The position numbers were made by a program, and so were the translations under genes. From contig NZ_JALQEM010000016.1 of assembly GCF_023630705.1 (NCBI RefSeq), positions 1 through 64,000 of the forward strand: DNA of 64,000 nt, in the 5' to 3' direction. The DNA is from Caballeronia sp. GAFFF1 (GTDB lineage Bacteria; Pseudomonadota; Gammaproteobacteria; Burkholderiales; Burkholderiaceae). Below the pieces are notes generated by a model that saw only the letters and a list, made by a program, of their open reading frames with translations, made no database searches and was not told the origin of the DNA. Shown piece by piece: positions 1-8,743 of the stretch (position 1 is the first letter of the stretch; each line of letters begins with the position of its first letter).

Positions 1-495
1 GCCGGAACTCGGCCCGTAGTAAGGCGGCTGCGCCGCGCCCGGCGTGGCGCCCGGCTGCTGCGCGCCGCCGTTGAGCGGCTGCGCTTCGACCGCGCCACCC
101 CCGCTGGGCGCGGTCGACACGCCCGGCGTCGCAGCGGCGACATTCGCTCCCGGCGGCGCGACGCGCACCAGCTGACCGACCTCGATTTGGTTCGGGTTGG
201 TCAGATTGTTCCAGGCAGCGATGTCGTGATAATTCTGACCGTTTTCCAGTGCGATCCGATATAGGGTGTCGCCCGGTTTCACGCGATAGAAGCCCGGCGG
301 CGGCGGACCGTTGGACGCGGCGGCCTGGGCGGCATCCGTGCCGATGGGCGCGCCGGTTCTATCCACCACCGGCGCCATGTCCATGCGCGTCGAACACGCC
401 GCCAGCACGGTTAGCGCAACGACGCACACGCTGCGCTGCGCCGCCGTCAGGCGAACGTTCGCACTCCCTACTCGCCAAGCACGCAAGATACTCAT
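1..495 (-). CDS. nlpD: NlpD-type LysM lipoprotein, 3' part cut off by window edge
   Basis: Reading the minus strand from the ATG at 493-495 gives an open frame to the window edge. Residues 1-35 form a basic start, a hydrophobic stretch and a lipobox (L-A-A-C), so the protein is an outer-membrane lipoprotein. A LysM peptidoglycan-binding domain follows (YRVKPGDTLYRIA ... NLTNPNQIEVGQLVRV), then a Pro/Ala/Gly-rich linker. The C-terminal M23/LytM-like domain expected of NlpD lies outside the window. NlpD activates the amidase AmiC at division in the family. It starts 5 bases after the pcm stop, so it belongs to the surE-pcm-nlpD operon; rpoS usually follows next, to the left. Confidence 0.9.
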   Translation of the reverse strand, partial: MSILRAWRVGSANVRLTAAQRSVCVVALTVLAACSTRMDMAPVVDRTGAPIGTDAAQAAASNGPPPPGFYRVKPGDTLYRIALENGQNYHDIAAWNNLTNPNQIEVGQLVRVAPPGANVAAATPGVSTAPSGGGAVEAQPLNGGAQQPGATPGAAQPPYYGPSSG

Positions 496-500
496 CGGTG

Positions 501-1517
501 TCAAATCACTCCGGATTTCAAAGGTACAAAGAAAACGCGATCCAGTTGCGACTCGCGCCACTGCGTCGCCGAAACACGCGTGACGAGCGTCAGCACCTGC
601 GACTGCGCGGCCTGCGATCCGACCGGCGCGACGAGTCTGCCGCCGACCGCCAGTTGATCCAGCAAGGCTTGCGGCACGTCGAGCCCCGCGCACGCGATGA
701 CGATCGCATCGAACGGCGCGGCCGCAGGCAGGCCGAGACGGCCGTCGCCGTAGTGCAGCCGGATGTTCGGCACGCGCAGCGGCCGAAGATTGAGCTTCGC
801 GCGCTCGGACAGCGGCCGCACGCGCTCGATCGAATAAACCTCGGTTGCGACCTGCGACAGCACCGCCGCCTGATAGCCGCAGCCGGTCCCGATCTCCAGC
901 ACCTTGTCGAGCGTGCGGCCGGCCGCGACCAGTTCGATCATGCGAGCGACCACGGAAGGCTTCGAGATGGTCTGATGGTGACCGATCGGCAGGGCCGCGT
1001 CTTCGTATGCCTGCGCGGCGAGCCCGGGATCGACGAACATGTGGCGCGGCACGACCGACATGGCGTTCAGCACGCGCGGATCGGTGATGCCGTTCCCGCG
1101 CAGCCGCTCGACCATACGCTCGCGCACGCGTTCGGAGGTGAGCGTCTGCGTGCTCGTCAGCGCGACGTTCGGCGCGCCCTTCTTCGTCGCGGCGTTGGCG
1201 TTGGCGTTGGCGTTGGCGTTCGCGTTCGCGTCGCGCTCGGCGGGACGCTGCATGGTGCGCAACGCGCTCGTTCTTGGATGCGGGGCCTGCGCCGGACTGC
1301 GCGCTACAGGAGAAGTCGCTGCGGGAACCGGTTTCCCGTTTGCCGTTTTGGCAGCGAAGGCGGACGCCGCTTTCTGCGCGCCGCCCGCCGAACGCAACGC
1401 GCCCGGCGTGACCGCGGGCTTCACGCGCGACGCATCGGCGCGGCCGGCCGGCTTGCGCGGCTCGCGTACCAGGTCCGCGAGCGCCAGCGGAAAGCGCTTG
1501 GCGCGCTCGTCCGTCAT
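501..1517 (-). CDS. pcm: Protein-L-isoaspartate O-methyltransferase with long low-complexity N-terminus
   Basis: This enzyme methylates L-isoaspartyl residues in damaged proteins with S-adenosylmethionine to start their repair. The SAM-binding motif [11 protein letters not shown] lies near residues 206-216, and the catalytic domain fills roughly residues 121-338. The first 120 residues are Ala/Pro/Lys-rich and absent from the roughly 208-residue E. coli enzyme; they contain an Ala-Asn dipeptide run (about residues 97-109). I chose the ATG at 1517 because it overlaps the surE stop as ATGA, the usual sign of translational coupling. An in-frame start at 1544 would overlap surE by 31 bases. nlpD follows after 5 bases. 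Confidence 0.93.
   Translation of the reverse strand: MTDERAKRFPLALADLVREPRKPAGRADASRVKPAVTPGALRSAGGAQKAASAFAAKTANGKPVPAATSPVARSPAQAPHPRTSALRTMQRPAERDANANANANANANAATKKGAPNVALTSTQTLTSERVRERMVERLRGNGITDPRVLNAMSVVPRHMFVDPGLAAQAYEDAALPIGHHQTISKPSVVARMIELVAAGRTLDKVLEIGTGCGYQAAVLSQVATEVYSIERVRPLSERAKLNLRPLRVPNIRLHYGDGRLGLPAAAPFDAIVIACAGLDVPQALLDQLAVGGRLVAPVGSQAAQSQVLTLVTRVSATQWRESQLDRVFFVPLKSGVI
1191..1232. repeat. Hexanucleotide tandem repeat inside pcm
   Basis: Five exact copies of GGCGTT run from 1191 to 1220 on the plus strand, followed by two degenerate copies (CGCGTT, CGCGTC). On the coding strand this gives the alternating Ala-Asn stretch of Pcm. Because the unit is 6 bases, gain or loss of copies keeps the frame and only changes linker length. 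Confidence 0.9.
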
Positions 1518-2272
1518 GAGCGGCGGCTCCCGGCGGCGGCCCATTCGCGCGTCTCGGCCATGAGCTTCGTGTGCGTCAGGTCGAGCTGCAGCGGCGTGAT
1601 GGACACATAGCCGTTCGCCACGGCGTGAAAATCGGTGCCTTCGCTGGCATCGAGCGCATCGCCCGACGGCCCGATCCAGTAGATCGGATTGCCGCGCGGA
1701 TCAGTCTGGCGGATGACCGGCTGCGAAGGATGCCGCTTGCCGAGGCGCGTCACGCGCCATTCGCCGAGCTGGTCGTACGGCAGGCTGGGAATATTGACGT
1801 TCAGCAACGGATGACCCGGCATCGGATGATCGAGAAAATGCGCAACGATTTCCGCCGCGACGCGCGCCGCATCTTCCAGATGAAGCCAGTCGCGGCCGAC
1901 GAGCGAAAACGCGATGGCCGGAATGCCGAACATGAAGCCTTCGGTGGCGGCGGCGACCGTGCCCGAATACAGCGTGTCCTCGCCGACGTTCTGGCCGTTG
2001 TTGATACCTGACACCACGAGGTCCGGCTGCTCGTCGAGCATGCCGGTGAGCGCGATATGCACGGAGTCGGTCGGCGTGCCGTTCACGAAGTTGAAACCGT
2101 TCGCCGCGCGATGAATGCTCAACGGCCGCGACAGCGTGAGCGAGTTCGACGAGCCGCTGCAGTTCTGCTCGGGCGCCATCACGGTCACGTTGCCGAGCGG
2201 CTGCAAAGCGTCGTGCAGCACGTTGATGCCGCGCGCCAGATAGCCGTCGTCGTTGCTGAGTAGGATTCGCAT
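1514..2272 (-). CDS. surE: 5'-nucleotidase SurE (stationary-phase survival protein)
   Basis: SurE is a metal-dependent nucleoside 5'-monophosphate phosphatase. The 252-residue product begins [10 protein letters not shown] with the metal-binding N-D-D of the family, and carries [19 protein letters not shown], the conserved Ser-Gly-Ile-Asn metal and substrate region, near residues 87-105. Its length is usual for SurE. A longer frame upstream (to 2395) adds only a basic stretch with no family match, so I start at 2272. There is no Shine-Dalgarno sequence; a TACAAT -10 hexamer ends 6 bases before the ATG, so the transcript may be leaderless. It is the first gene of surE-pcm-nlpD. A second SurE paralogue lies at 49.9 kb. 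Confidence 0.95.
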   Translation of the reverse strand: MRILLSNDDGYLARGINVLHDALQPLGNVTVMAPEQNCSGSSNSLTLSRPLSIHRAANGFNFVNGTPTDSVHIALTGMLDEQPDLVVSGINNGQNVGEDTLYSGTVAAATEGFMFGIPAIAFSLVGRDWLHLEDAARVAAEIVAHFLDHPMPGHPLLNVNIPSLPYDQLGEWRVTRLGKRHPSQPVIRQTDPRGNPIYWIGPSGDALDASEGTDFHAVANGYVSITPLQLDLTHTKLMAETREWAAAGSRRS

Positions 2273-2278
2273 CTGACG

Positions 2279-2307
2279 ATTGTAACCGAGGAAAGATGAC
2301 GCGCGAA
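2279..2307 (-). promoter_or_regulatory. Candidate surE promoter (leaderless)
   Basis: On the minus strand, TTCGCG (2307-2302), a 17-base spacer and TACAAT (2284-2279) resemble a sigma70 promoter. The A of the surE ATG is 7 bases after the end of the -10, where transcription would begin. The -35 is weak. Confidence 0.5.
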
Positions 2308-2375
2308 CGCGCGCGCGGGCTCGTCCGGACCGCTGCCGTGCCCTACACTGACCGCCTCGACGACGAGGAGACGAC

Positions 2376-3350
2376 ATGCGCGCCGTTCGCTGCAATCAAC
2401 ACGGATTACCCGACACGCTCACCATCGAGACGTTGCCGGACCTGCACCCTGAAGCCGGGGAAATCATCATCGACGTGAAGGCGGCGAGCGTCAATTTTCC
2501 GGACGTGCTCATCGTTCAGAACAAGTATCAATTCAAGCCGCCGCTGCCGTTCACGCCGGGCGCGGAGTTGGCGGGCGTGGTACGCGAAGTGGGCGCGGGC
2601 GTGACGCGCTTCACGCCCGGCATGCGCGTGGCCGCCTACACGGCGCACGGCGCGTTCGCCGAACAGGTGCGCGCGAGCGAGACGGCGTGCATCGCGCTGC
2701 CCGATCACGTCGATCTCGCACAGGCCGCCGCGTTCACGCTCGCCTATGGCACGTCGTATCACGCGCTCGTGGATCGCGGTGAGCTGAGAGCCGGCGACAC
2801 GCTGCTCGTGCTCGGCGCGGCGGGCGGCGTTGGGTTGGCGGCGGTGCAGATCGGCAAGATCGTCGGCGCGAGGGTGATCGCGGCGGCATCGAGCGCGGAG
2901 AAGCTCGCGTTCTGCCGCGAGCACGGCGCGGACGATGTCATCGACTACACGAAGGAAGACTTGCGCGAGCGCATCAAGGCGCTGACAGGCGGCAATGGTC
3001 CGGATGTCATATTTGATCCCGTCGGCGGCGCGTATGCGGAACCGGCGTTTCGCAGCATCGCGTGGCGCGGGCGCTATCTCGTCGTCGGCTTTGCGAACGG
3101 AGAGATTCCGAAGCTGCCGCTCAACCTCGCGCTCCTGAAAGGCGCGAGCATCGTCGGCGTGTTCTGGGGCGATCACATGCGCCGCGAGCACGCGCTCGCG
3201 GACCGCGAATTCGCGACGATGGTCGAGTGGATCGAAGCGGGCAAGCTGCGCCCCGTCGTCACGAAGCGTTATACGCTCGAAGAGACGCCGCAAGCGCTCG
3301 AAGACATGATGAATCGCCGCGTGACGGGCAAGGTCGTAATCGAGCCGTAG
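2376..3350 (+). CDS. Zinc-independent quinone oxidoreductase / MDR family NADPH dehydrogenase
   Basis: This is a 324-residue medium-chain dehydrogenase/reductase of the quinone oxidoreductase (QOR) branch. The N-terminal GroES-like domain ([32 protein letters not shown]) lacks the zinc ligands of alcohol dehydrogenases. The Rossmann dinucleotide motif [17 protein letters not shown] sits near residues 145-161. Members reduce quinones or enones with NADPH; the true substrate cannot be told from sequence. The ATG at 2376 is preceded by GAGGAG at 2365-2370. It is transcribed divergently from surE with about 100 bases between the starts, and stands alone. The next gene ends convergently 13 bases beyond its stop. 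Confidence 0.9.
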   Translation: MRAVRCNQHGLPDTLTIETLPDLHPEAGEIIIDVKAASVNFPDVLIVQNKYQFKPPLPFTPGAELAGVVREVGAGVTRFTPGMRVAAYTAHGAFAEQVRASETACIALPDHVDLAQAAAFTLAYGTSYHALVDRGELRAGDTLLVLGAAGGVGLAAVQIGKIVGARVIAAASSAEKLAFCREHGADDVIDYTKEDLRERIKALTGGNGPDVIFDPVGGAYAEPAFRSIAWRGRYLVVGFANGEIPKLPLNLALLKGASIVGVFWGDHMRREHALADREFATMVEWIEAGKLRPVVTKRYTLEETPQALEDMMNRRVTGKVVIEP

Positions 3351-3362
3351 ACCGCTGCTATC

Positions 3363-4187
3363 TCACAGCTTCTCGGTATCGCCGGTTTTCGGCTGCCATT
3401 TCATGAGCCGCCGCTCGACGAGCGCAACGAGCCCGTCGAGCACCAGCGCGAACGCGGTCAGCACGAGAATGCCGGCGAACACGGTGTTGATGTCGAACGT
3501 GCCTTCCGCCTGCAGAATCAGATAGCCGACGCCGCGCGCCGAACCGAGATACTCGCCCACCACCGAGCCGACGAACGCGAGCCCGACCGACGTATGCAGG
3601 CTCGAAAACACCCAGCTCGTCGCGCTCGGCAGATACACATGACGCAGCAGTTGCTTGCGGTTCGCGCCGAGCATGCGGGCGTTCGCGAGCACGACAGGGC
3701 TCACTTCCTTCACGCCCTGATAGACGTTGAAGAACACGATGAAGAACACGAGCGTCACGCCAAGCGCGACCTTCGACCAGATGCCGAGCCCGAACCACAC
3801 GGCGAAGATCGGCGCGAGAATCACGCGCGGCATCGAGTTCGCAGCCTTGATGTAGGGGTCGAGCAGTGCGCTAGTCGTCGGCGCGAGCGCGAGCCAGAGG
3901 CCGACCGCGAGCCCCGACACCGTGCCGATGACGAAGGCGAGCACCGTCTCGATCAGCGTCACCCAAAGGTGGATATAAATTTCGCCGCCGCTGAACCATT
4001 CCCAGATGCGCACGAGCACCTTCTGCGGCTCGCCGAAGAAGAACGCGGCCTTGTTTGCGTCGTCGAAATAGAAAGGCGGCAAGAGCGTCGGGCTCGTGAG
4101 CACGTACCACACGATGAAGCACGCGAGGAGCAGCAGCCACTGCCACAGAGCGAGATTGGCCCGATTGGGGCGCAGCTTGTTCCACAT
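3363..4187 (-). CDS. ABC transporter permease, SsuC/TauC type
   Basis: This 274-residue inner-membrane permease belongs to the BPD_transp_1 family of nitrate/sulfonate/taurine importers. About six hydrophobic segments are visible, the first at residues 15-34, and the EAA coupling loop reads ANARMLGANRKQLLRHVYLP near residues 165-184. It is the last gene of a binding protein-ATPase-permease operon: its ATG lies 10 bases past the ATPase stop. The imported compound cannot be read from the sequence; alkanesulfonate, taurine, nitrate and pyrimidine-precursor transporters share this architecture. Confidence 0.88.
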   Translation of the reverse strand: MWNKLRPNRANLALWQWLLLLACFIVWYVLTSPTLLPPFYFDDANKAAFFFGEPQKVLVRIWEWFSGGEIYIHLWVTLIETVLAFVIGTVSGLAVGLWLALAPTTSALLDPYIKAANSMPRVILAPIFAVWFGLGIWSKVALGVTLVFFIVFFNVYQGVKEVSPVVLANARMLGANRKQLLRHVYLPSATSWVFSSLHTSVGLAFVGSVVGEYLGSARGVGYLILQAEGTFDINTVFAGILVLTAFALVLDGLVALVERRLMKWQPKTGDTEKL

Positions 4188-4197
4188 GTTCGTTTTC

Positions 4198-5028
4198 TTA
4201 ATTTGCGACGGCGGGCTTCAATTGCTGCTGATAACCCTTGAGCACTTCTTCGCGCAGCACGCCCCAAATCTGCGCGTGCAATTCGACGAAGCGGGGATGC
4301 GAGCGAATCTCCGCGACATCGCGCGGACGCGGCAGGTCGATCGCGAATTCGCCGATGGGATGCGTGCCCGGCCCCGCCGACAGCACGACGACGCGATCGG
4401 ACATGGAGATGGCTTCGTCCAGATCATGCGTGATGAAGAGCACCGCCTTGCGCTTCGCAGCCCACAGTTCGAGCAGCTCGTTTTCCATCAACTGCCGCGT
4501 CTGGATGTCGAGCGCGGAGAACGGCTCGTCCATCAGGATGATGTCGGGGTCGAGAATCAGGGTCTGCGCCATCGCGACGCGCTTGCGCATGCCGCCCGAC
4601 AGTTGATGCGGATACCGGTCGCCGAAGCCGGACAGCCCCACGCGCTTCAGCCAGGCTTCGCCGCGCGAGCGCGCTTCGTCTTTCGGCATGCCTTCGAACG
4701 CGAGGCCCGCGGTCACGTTGTCGAGCGCGGAGCGCCAGGGCATCAGCGCGTCCGCCTGAAACATGTAGCCCGCGCGGCGGTTGATGCCTTTCAGCGGTTC
4801 GCCGAACACGCTCACCGTGCCTGACGACGACTGCAGCAAGCCCGCCGAGATGTTGAGCAGCGTGGACTTGCCGCATCCGGTCGGGCCTACCACGGACACG
4901 AACTCGCCCGGCGCAATCAAAAGCGTGGTATCGCGAACGGCGGTATAGCGGTCGCGGCGATTCTCGCGCGACGCGAACGTGCAAGTGACGTCCTGCAGCG
5001 CGAGCGCGGGTTGGTCGGGCGTCGCCAT
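4198..5028 (-). CDS. ABC transporter ATP-binding protein, SsuB/TauB type
   Basis: This 276-residue nucleotide-binding subunit powers import through the neighbouring permease. It shows a Walker A (GPTGCGKST, about residues 48-56), the signature LSGGMRKRVAMAQ, a Walker B with DEPFSALD and the switch His in ITHDLDEA. It starts 3 bases after the stop of the binding-protein gene. The binding-protein, ATPase, permease order with near-zero spacing indicates one polycistronic unit transcribed from about 6.1 kb. Confidence 0.9.
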   Translation of the reverse strand: MATPDQPALALQDVTCTFASRENRRDRYTAVRDTTLLIAPGEFVSVVGPTGCGKSTLLNISAGLLQSSSGTVSVFGEPLKGINRRAGYMFQADALMPWRSALDNVTAGLAFEGMPKDEARSRGEAWLKRVGLSGFGDRYPHQLSGGMRKRVAMAQTLILDPDIILMDEPFSALDIQTRQLMENELLELWAAKRKAVLFITHDLDEAISMSDRVVVLSAGPGTHPIGEFAIDLPRPRDVAEIRSHPRFVELHAQIWGVLREEVLKGYQQQLKPAVAN

Positions 5029-5031
5029 CGG

Positions 5032-6069
5032 CTACGCCTTGACCGAGGCGAGCGCCTTCTTCACGAAGTCGTTCGTCCAGGTCTTCGACACGTCGATCGG
5101 CTTGCCCTTCACGGTCTCGTCGAACGCCTGGAGCGTCTTGAGTGACGTGGCCGGGCCGTCTTCCGGCATCAGGCCATCGGGCGACATGGCTTCCTTCACG
5201 TGCTGCCACGAATCGAGATACAGCGCGCGGTCGCCGAGCAGATAGCCTTCCGGCACCGTCGCGATCAGTTCCTTTCCCGATGCCGTTTGCAGCCACTTGA
5301 GCGCGCGCACCATCGCGTTGGTCAGCGCCTGCGTCGTATTCGGATTCTTGCTGATGAAGCTCTGCGACGCGTAGAGACACCCCGCGGGCATGTTGCCGCC
5401 GAACACCGTGCGCGTATCCGCGAGCGTGCGCGTGTCCGAGACGATGCGAATCTCGCCCGCGCGGTCGAGCTTGGTCATCACGGGATCGAGGTTCGCCATG
5501 GCGTCGATCTGGCCGGACTCCAGCGCGGCGATCGCGCCCGCTCCCGCGCCGACGCCGATAAACGAGACGTCCGTCGCCTTGAGACCGGCCTTCGCGAGCA
5601 CGAAGCTCGCCATGATCGACGTCGACGAACCCGGCGCCGTCACGCCGATTTTCTTGCCCTTCAGATCCGCAACGGACTTGTAGTTCGGCATCGCCTTCTT
5701 TGATACGGCGAGCACGATCTGGGGCGCGCGACCTTGCAGCACGAATTCGCGGAAATACTGGTTCTTGGCTTGCAGTAGCAGCGTGTGCTCGAACGCGCCG
5801 GACACGACGTCCGCGCTGCCGCCGACCGCCGCCTGCAACGCCTTCGCGCCGCCCGCGAAATCGGCGACCTCGATATCGAGTCCTTCGTCCTTGAAGTAGT
5901 TGCGGCGCTCCGCGATGGTGAGCGGCAGATAGTAGAAAAGGTTCTTGCCGCCGACGGCGATCGACACCTTCGTCTGTTCCGGCTTGCCTTGCGCGAACGC
6001 GAGCGGCATGCCCGACACTGCGCTACCCGCGAGCACGGCGCCGCTCGCGATGAACGTCCTGCGTTTCAT
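5032..6069 (-). CDS. Periplasmic substrate-binding protein, NMT1/SsuA/TauA type
   Basis: This 345-residue solute-binding protein is the first gene of the three-gene ABC operon. The N-terminus MKRRTFIASGAV...ALAFAQ-like region has a twin-arginine-like pair followed by a hydrophobic stretch and an Ala-x-Ala-type site, so it is exported, by Sec or possibly Tat. The mature part has the NMT1 fold pattern: YYLPLTIAERRNYFKDEGLDIEV, then DLKGKKIGVTAPGSSTS near residue 130, and GQIDAMANLDPV. Family members bind sulfonates, taurine, nitrate or thiamine-precursor-like pyrimidines. Which of these applies is unknown, and the CoA-transferase gene upstream does not settle it. Confidence 0.87.
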   Translation of the reverse strand: MKRRTFIASGAVLAGSAVSGMPLAFAQGKPEQTKVSIAVGGKNLFYYLPLTIAERRNYFKDEGLDIEVADFAGGAKALQAAVGGSADVVSGAFEHTLLLQAKNQYFREFVLQGRAPQIVLAVSKKAMPNYKSVADLKGKKIGVTAPGSSTSIMASFVLAKAGLKATDVSFIGVGAGAGAIAALESGQIDAMANLDPVMTKLDRAGEIRIVSDTRTLADTRTVFGGNMPAGCLYASQSFISKNPNTTQALTNAMVRALKWLQTASGKELIATVPEGYLLGDRALYLDSWQHVKEAMSPDGLMPEDGPATSLKTLQAFDETVKGKPIDVSKTWTNDFVKKALASVKA

Positions 6070-6162
6070 CGTTGTTGTCTCCTGTCCACCGGATGTCGCA
6101 TGAATTGCGCTCCGGTTGCTTGTCGTTCTCGTCTGCGCTGCCGGCCGGGTGACGCAATTCGC

Positions 6163-7368
6163 TCAGATCACCTTGGCCGCCCGCAGTCGCGCGATATCGT
6201 CAGGATGATACCCGAGCGTTGTAAGGACTTCATCGGTGTGTTCACCGAGTTGCGGCCCGAGCCAGCGCGTCTCGCCGGGCGTGTCGGACAGCTTCGGCGT
6301 GACGTTCGGCAGCGTGATCTCGCGGCCGTCCTGCCAGGGGAAGCGTTGCAGCATCTGCCGCGCGATGTACTGCGGGTCCGTGAACATGTCCGCGACGCTG
6401 TAGATGCGCCCGGCCGGCACGTCGGCGGCGTTCAGCACGGCGAGCGCCTCGTCGATGCTGCGCGTCGAAAGCCACGCGGCGATGGCGTCGTCGATTTCCT
6501 GCGTGCGCGGCACGCGCCCGTCGTTCGAGGCGAGCGCCGGATCGTTCGCGAGATCGGCGCGGTCGATGGCGGTCATCAGCCGCCTGAAGATGGGATCGCT
6601 ATTGCCGCCGATGACGATGCTGCCATCGCGGCACGGATACGTGTTCGACGGCACGATGCCCGGCAGCGACGCGCCCGTGCGCTCGCGTACGAGGCCATAG
6701 ACGCCGTATTCCGGCACGACGCTCTCCATCATGTTGAAGACGGCTTCGTAGAGCGCGACATCGACCACCTGCCCTTTGCCGCCGTTCACCTGCCGATGAT
6801 GCAGCGCCATCAGCGCGCCGATGACGCCGTGCAGCGCGGCAATCGAATCGCCGATGGAAATGCCGATGCGCGGCGGCGGCAAGTCCGGATAGCCTGTGAT
6901 GTGCCGCAGGCCGCCCATCGATTCGGCAATCGCGCCGAAGCCCGGACGGTCTCGATACGGCCCGGTCTGGCCGTAGCCGGAGAGCCGCACCATCACGAGA
7001 CCGGGGTTTTCGGCTGAGAGCGTTTCATAGCCGAGACCGAGCTTTTCCAATAGACCCGGCCGGAAGTTCTCGATGACGATGTCCGCTTCCTTCGCGAGCC
7101 GCCGGACGATTTCCTTGCCCTCTTCGGCCTTCAGGTTCACGGTCACGGACTTCTTGTTGCGCGCCTGAACCGCCCACCAGAGCGACGTGCCGCCGACTTC
7201 TGGATACAGCTTGCGCCACTTGCGCAGCGGATCGCCGCCGTTCGGGTCTTCTATCTTGATGACGTCCGCGCCGAACTCGCCCATGAAGCGCGCGGCGAAC
7301 GGCCCCGCGATGAGCGTGCCCAGTTCGAGCACCTTGACGCCGGCGAGCGGCCCCGCGATTGCGCTCAT
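6163..7368 (-). CDS. CaiB/BaiF family CoA transferase (class III)
   Basis: Class III CoA transferases move CoA between carboxylic acids through an aspartyl-CoA thioester. The 401-residue product has the family start LAGVKVLELGTLIAGPFAARFMGE, then GADVIKIEDPNGGDPLR, and NKKSVTVNLK, near residues 9-80. The catalytic Asp is probably in the DIVIENFRPGLLEKLGLGYE region or shortly after; I did not fix it exactly. I start at 7368, where GGAGACGAC precedes the ATG; the frame extends upstream only as a basic run. It begins 31 bases after the DUF1653 stop and may be co-transcribed with recR. The acyl substrate is unknown. Confidence 0.88.
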   Translation of the reverse strand: MSAIAGPLAGVKVLELGTLIAGPFAARFMGEFGADVIKIEDPNGGDPLRKWRKLYPEVGGTSLWWAVQARNKKSVTVNLKAEEGKEIVRRLAKEADIVIENFRPGLLEKLGLGYETLSAENPGLVMVRLSGYGQTGPYRDRPGFGAIAESMGGLRHITGYPDLPPPRIGISIGDSIAALHGVIGALMALHHRQVNGGKGQVVDVALYEAVFNMMESVVPEYGVYGLVRERTGASLPGIVPSNTYPCRDGSIVIGGNSDPIFRRLMTAIDRADLANDPALASNDGRVPRTQEIDDAIAAWLSTRSIDEALAVLNAADVPAGRIYSVADMFTDPQYIARQMLQRFPWQDGREITLPNVTPKLSDTPGETRWLGPQLGEHTDEVLTTLGYHPDDIARLRAAKVI

Positions 7369-7399
7369 GTTGTCGTCTCCTTTGTTCTTGTATGGGCTT

Positions 7400-7624
7400 T
7401 CAGAGCGGCAGATCCAGCGGCTTGAAGCGCGGCGTGCCATCGGCGAGCGTCTCGTTGAACATCGCGGCGGGCCGCACCCACAAACCGCGCTCGTGCGGCC
7501 ACAGGTGTTCGTAGACGATCATCGCTTCTTCCGTTTCGGAGTGCCGGGCCACGCCGATCACGCGATACAGCCCGCCCTTGTAATGCCGATGCGTGGCGAG
7601 CGCGAGTGCTTCGGTTTCTGTCAT
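7400..7624 (-). CDS. DUF1653 family small protein
   Basis: A 74-residue protein. The pattern HYKGGLYRVIGVARHSETEE, then VYEHLWPHERGLWVRPAAMF and a final PRFKPL matches DUF1653, a small beta-rich family of unknown function usually 60-80 residues long. The ATG at 7624 is 10 bases past the recR stop, so it is the fourth gene in line behind dnaX, ybaB and recR. A longer frame to 7687 would overlap recR and adds no family sequence. Confidence 0.85.
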   Translation of the reverse strand: MTETEALALATHRHYKGGLYRVIGVARHSETEEAMIVYEHLWPHERGLWVRPAAMFNETLADGTPRFKPLDLPL

Positions 7625-7634
7625 GAAGTCTTCC

Positions 7635-8231
7635 TTATACGGAGCGCCGGTCGAGCATCGCCCGCGCGATAGTGCCCGCATCGACATATTCGAGCTCGCC
7701 GCCCACCGGCACGCCGCGCGCGAGCCGCGTGACCTTCAGCCCTTTCGACTTGAGCGTCTGCGCGAGGTAATGCGCGGTGGCTTCGCCTTCGTTGGTGAAG
7801 TTCGTTGCGAGCACGACCTCTTGCACGGCGCCATCCAGCGCGCGGCTGATCAGGCGCTCGAAGTGAATCTCCTTCGGCCCGATGCCGTCGAGCGGACTCA
7901 ACCTGCCCATCAGCACGAAATACAGCCCGCGATACGTGAGCGTCTGTTCGAGCATGATCTGGTCGGCCGGCGTCTCGACGACGCACAGCAGAGCCGGATC
8001 GCGCTCCGGATCCAGACAGACTTCGCAGATCGGCGCCTCGGTGAAGGTGTTGCACTTCTCGCAGTGGCGCAGATGCTCGGTCGCGAACAGCAGCGAATTG
8101 CCGAGCTTCTCGGCGCCGGCGCGGTCGTGCTGCATCAGGTGATACGCCATGCGCTGCGCGGATTTCGGGCCGACGCCCGGCAGCGCGCGCAGCGCCTCGA
8201 CGAGCGCCGAGAGGGCGGAAGGTTGTTTCAT
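7635..8231 (-). CDS. recR: Recombination mediator protein RecR
   Basis: RecR works with RecO (and RecF) to load RecA at single-strand gaps. The 198-residue product has the expected length. The N-terminal helix-hairpin-helix reads [19 protein letters not shown] (about residues 14-32), followed by the zinc finger [16 protein letters not shown] (about 57-72) and a TOPRIM domain beginning [17 protein letters not shown], ending with the Walker-B-like [12 protein letters not shown]. It follows ybaB by 50 bases, the standard dnaX-ybaB-recR order. Confidence 0.97.
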   Translation of the reverse strand: MKQPSALSALVEALRALPGVGPKSAQRMAYHLMQHDRAGAEKLGNSLLFATEHLRHCEKCNTFTEAPICEVCLDPERDPALLCVVETPADQIMLEQTLTYRGLYFVLMGRLSPLDGIGPKEIHFERLISRALDGAVQEVVLATNFTNEGEATAHYLAQTLKSKGLKVTRLARGVPVGGELEYVDAGTIARAMLDRRSV

Positions 8232-8281
8232 GTGTCCTTCGTTGGCATCGAAACGCGCCGAATGCGCTTCGGCGCGCGCGA

Positions 8282-8608
8282 TCAGAACGGCAGCTTGAAG
8301 CCCGGCGGCATCGGCATGCCGGCGGTCATGCCGCTCATCTTCTCTTGCGTGGTGGCTTCGGCCTTGCGCACGGCGTCGTTGAACGCGGCGGCGACGAGGT
8401 CTTCGAGCATGTCCTTGTCGTCCGCGAGCAGGCTCGGGTCGATCTGCACGCGCTTCACGTCGTTCTTGCAGGTCATCGTCACCTTCACGAGACCGGCGCC
8501 CGACTGGCCCTCGACCTCGATCAGCGCGAGCTGATCCTGCATCTTCTTCATGTTTTCCTGCATCTGCTGAGCTTGCTTCATCAGCCCGGCGAGTTGGTTC
8601 TTCATCAT
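8282..8608 (-). CDS. ybaB: YbaB/EbfC nucleoid-associated protein
   Basis: A 108-residue DNA-binding protein of the YbaB/EbfC family, which forms tweezer-like dimers on DNA. The N-terminal helix is rich in Met and Gln ([20 protein letters not shown]), typical of the family, and the central strand region reads [21 protein letters not shown]. Two in-frame ATGs stand next to each other at 8608 and 8605; the upstream one is used here. It lies between dnaX (135 bases upstream) and recR. Confidence 0.95.
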   Translation of the reverse strand: MMKNQLAGLMKQAQQMQENMKKMQDQLALIEVEGQSGAGLVKVTMTCKNDVKRVQIDPSLLADDKDMLEDLVAAAFNDAVRKAEATTQEKMSGMTAGMPMPPGFKLPF

Positions 8609-8743
8609 GGTGCGGCTCCTTCCTGAAAAGCGGATATGCGGATGGCGGCGAGCGCGCCGCGACGTGCGGCGGCGCGCTTCGGAATTTAAGCCGCACATGC
8701 GGCGAGTGTGCGGCGTGTCTTGCTGCTTACTGTACCGTGCCCG

